In this document: one piece after another, positions 6,231 through 7,070 of the stretch
Position numbering within the stretch: the stretch's first letter is position 1
Layout of the letters: every line of letters begins with the position of its first letter
The notes under the pieces: model-generated
Databases searched by the model: none
The model's input: the letters and a program-made list of their open reading frames with translations, nothing else
Told to the model about the DNA's origin: nothing
Translations under genes and position numbers: made by a program
DNA from: Thermoplasmata archaeon
GTDB lineage: Archaea; Thermoplasmatota; Thermoplasmata; UBA184
Direction of reading: 5' to 3'
Length of the DNA stretch: 7,070 nucleotides
Assembly: GCA_030042855.1 (NCBI GenBank)
Contig: JASHYU010000139.1
Span: 1-7,070, forward strand

Positions 6231-6256
6231 GCCTACTCTCGCACAGGGGAGTAGGC
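6231..6256 (+). promoter_or_regulatory. Hairpin covering the ribosome-binding site of the HyfC-like gene
   Basis: GCCTACTCTC (6231-6240) pairs with GGGAGTAGGC (6247-6256): nine Watson-Crick pairs plus one T-G wobble around a six-base loop (6241-6246). The 3' arm holds the purine-rich GGGGAG (6246-6251) that is the best ribosome-binding site for GTG 6260, three bases beyond the stem. Folded RNA would hide the site, so this looks like a translational switch; as DNA it also has the form of a dimeric operator (8-bp arms, 10-bp spacer). Structure is seen, role is inferred. Confidence 0.5.
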
Positions 6257-6259
6257 ACG

Positions 6260-7070
6260 GTGAACGCGACCGAGCAAGCGGTCAACATCCTTCAGGCCGC
6301 GACGGTACTGCTCCTCGCCCCGCTGCTGGCGGGGGTGTCGGCGCGGTGGAAGGCGTGGACCGAGTCCCGGCGGGGTCCGTCGATCTTCCAGCCGTACCTC
6401 GATCTCGCGAAGTATCTGCGCAAGGACACCCTGGTGCCGGAGGGTTCGTCGGCGGTCTTCGTGATCGCCCCGATCCTCGCGTTCGGCGCGTACCTGCTGA
6501 TCTCCATCGTCGTACCCATCATCACCCCGTATCCGATCCCGTTCGCCTCCACCGTCGACTTTCTCGGCGGCGGGCTGATGTTCGCCCTCGCCGGAACGCT
6601 GACCCTCCTGGCGGCGCTCGACTCGGGCAGCAACTATGCCGCCCTCGGGGCCAGCCGGACGGTGTCCTTCGCGGCATTCGGTGAGCCGACCCTCATCGTC
6701 GTCTTCTTCGCGGTGGCGGTGATCACCGGGACGAACAACCCGTACGTCACGAACAACCTCCTGACCTCCTCGACCTCGGCGTACCTCTCCCCGACGCACC
6801 TGCTCGTGACGGGCGCGTTCTTCCTGCTCCTCCTGGCCGAGATCGGTCGCCTGCCCGTGGAGAGCGCGGGGCTGATGGAATTGGGAATGCTCGAGGACGG
6901 GCGCCTGTTCGAGCACTCGGGCCGGCTGCTCGGCATCCTGCGCTGGAACGGCTGGATGAAGCAGTTCCTCCTCTGCGCCGTCTTCCTGAACGTCTTCGCG
7001 GCCCCGTGGGGCCTCTTCGCCCAACCGACGCTCCTCGACGCGACGATCAACATCGGGGTGTTGTTCGCCA
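6260..7070 (+). CDS. hyfC: HyfC/HycD-like membrane subunit of a hydrogenase-4 type complex (NuoH family), 3' end outside window
   Basis: The first 270 residues of a membrane protein of the HycD/HyfC/NuoH family, the subunit linking the hydrophilic hydrogenase or dehydrogenase arm to the antiporter-like proton-pumping arm. Family members run about 305-315 residues, so roughly 40 are missing. Seen: hydrophobic segments near residues 6-27, 66-88, 101-120, 142-158, 178-194, 235-252 and 258 onward. The cytoplasmic loop SRRGPSIFQPYLDLAKYLRK (37-56) matches the RRGPGILQEYRDLLK-type loop of HycD. The loop AEIGRLPVESAGLMELGM (193-210), then EHSGR (218-222), is the charged quinone-site-equivalent region of this family. 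GTG 6260 is the first usable start after the in-frame stop at 6227-6229; no ATG lies between, and GGGGAG precedes it. It is likely first in an operon continuing to the right (expected hyfE, hyfF, hyfG, hyfI types). Whether the complex is a true NiFe hydrogenase cannot be told here. Confidence 0.92.
   Translation, partial: MNATEQAVNILQAATVLLLAPLLAGVSARWKAWTESRRGPSIFQPYLDLAKYLRKDTLVPEGSSAVFVIAPILAFGAYLLISIVVPIITPYPIPFASTVDFLGGGLMFALAGTLTLLAALDSGSNYAALGASRTVSFAAFGEPTLIVVFFAVAVITGTNNPYVTNNLLTSSTSAYLSPTHLLVTGAFFLLLLAEIGRLPVESAGLMELGMLEDGRLFEHSGRLLGILRWNGWMKQFLLCAVFLNVFAAPWGLFAQPTLLDATINIGVLFA

Larger units (their letters stand above)
6067..6259. other. 193-base intergenic region rich in inverted repeats
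   Basis: No convincing open frame is present. Short inverted repeats follow one another: GCTCC/GGAGC (6085-6089 with 6095-6099), AGCCG/CGGCT (6105-6109 with 6118-6122), CGGCGGA/TCCGCCG (6176-6182 with 6187-6193), GCCGGG/CCCGGC (6194-6199 with 6203-6208), and the longer one at 6231-6256. The first two might mark the end of the phosphatase transcript but lack T runs. Short GC stems are expected by chance at this base composition, so only the last is given weight. Confidence 0.55.

Noticed and set aside
6226..6684. 152-codon + strand frame starting at ATG 6226
   Set aside because: It is out of frame with the HyfC-like protein, whose long hydrophobic segments and family motifs are unmistakable from GTG 6260.

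Overview
This 7.07-kb window is very GC-rich (roughly two thirds to 70 % by eye) and densely coded. It holds six protein genes, one running off the right edge and one possibly off the left. No rRNA, tRNA, CRISPR array or transposase was found. The organism cannot be fixed from the sequence. A weak shared AT-rich element (TCCTAAA) upstream of two genes and a hydrogenase-4-type membrane subunit would suit a high-GC archaeon, for example a soil or sediment Thermoplasmatota lineage. A high-GC bacterium is not excluded, and two of the genes belong to a MutS-like group I associate mainly with bacteria.

Left block (1-4592, + strand): a tight three-gene operon. Gene 1 is an AAA+ ATPase with MCM-helicase-like signatures and a probable winged-helix N-terminus. 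Its Walker B aspartate appears to be replaced by proline. Genes 2 and 3 are two diverged MutS-like ATPases that share an N-terminal block, a lever-type helical middle and a C-terminal MutS ATPase domain. They lack the mismatch-recognition domain and any nuclease or Smr domain. Gene 1/2 overlap by 41 bases and gene 2/3 by four (ATGA), so the proteins are probably made together and may work as one complex on DNA. This is the best candidate in the window for an undescribed system.

Middle block (4582-6066): a Nudix hydrolase on the - strand converges on the operon, with stop codons overlapping by 11 bases. A histidine phosphatase of the phosphoglycerate-mutase family diverges from it on the + strand. 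The pair recalls the fused Nudix plus histidine-phosphatase architecture of mycobacterial MutT1, so nucleotide-pool cleaning is a reasonable guess, not a demonstrated role. A 9-bp inverted repeat precedes the phosphatase.

Right block (6067-7070): a 193-base intergenic region rich in inverted repeats, followed by a GTG-started HyfC/HycD-like proton-translocating membrane subunit cut by the window edge. The repeat closest to the gene is a nearly perfect 10-bp hairpin whose 3' arm contains the gene's likely ribosome-binding site. This suggests regulated expression of what is probably the first gene of a hydrogenase-4-like operon continuing to the right.
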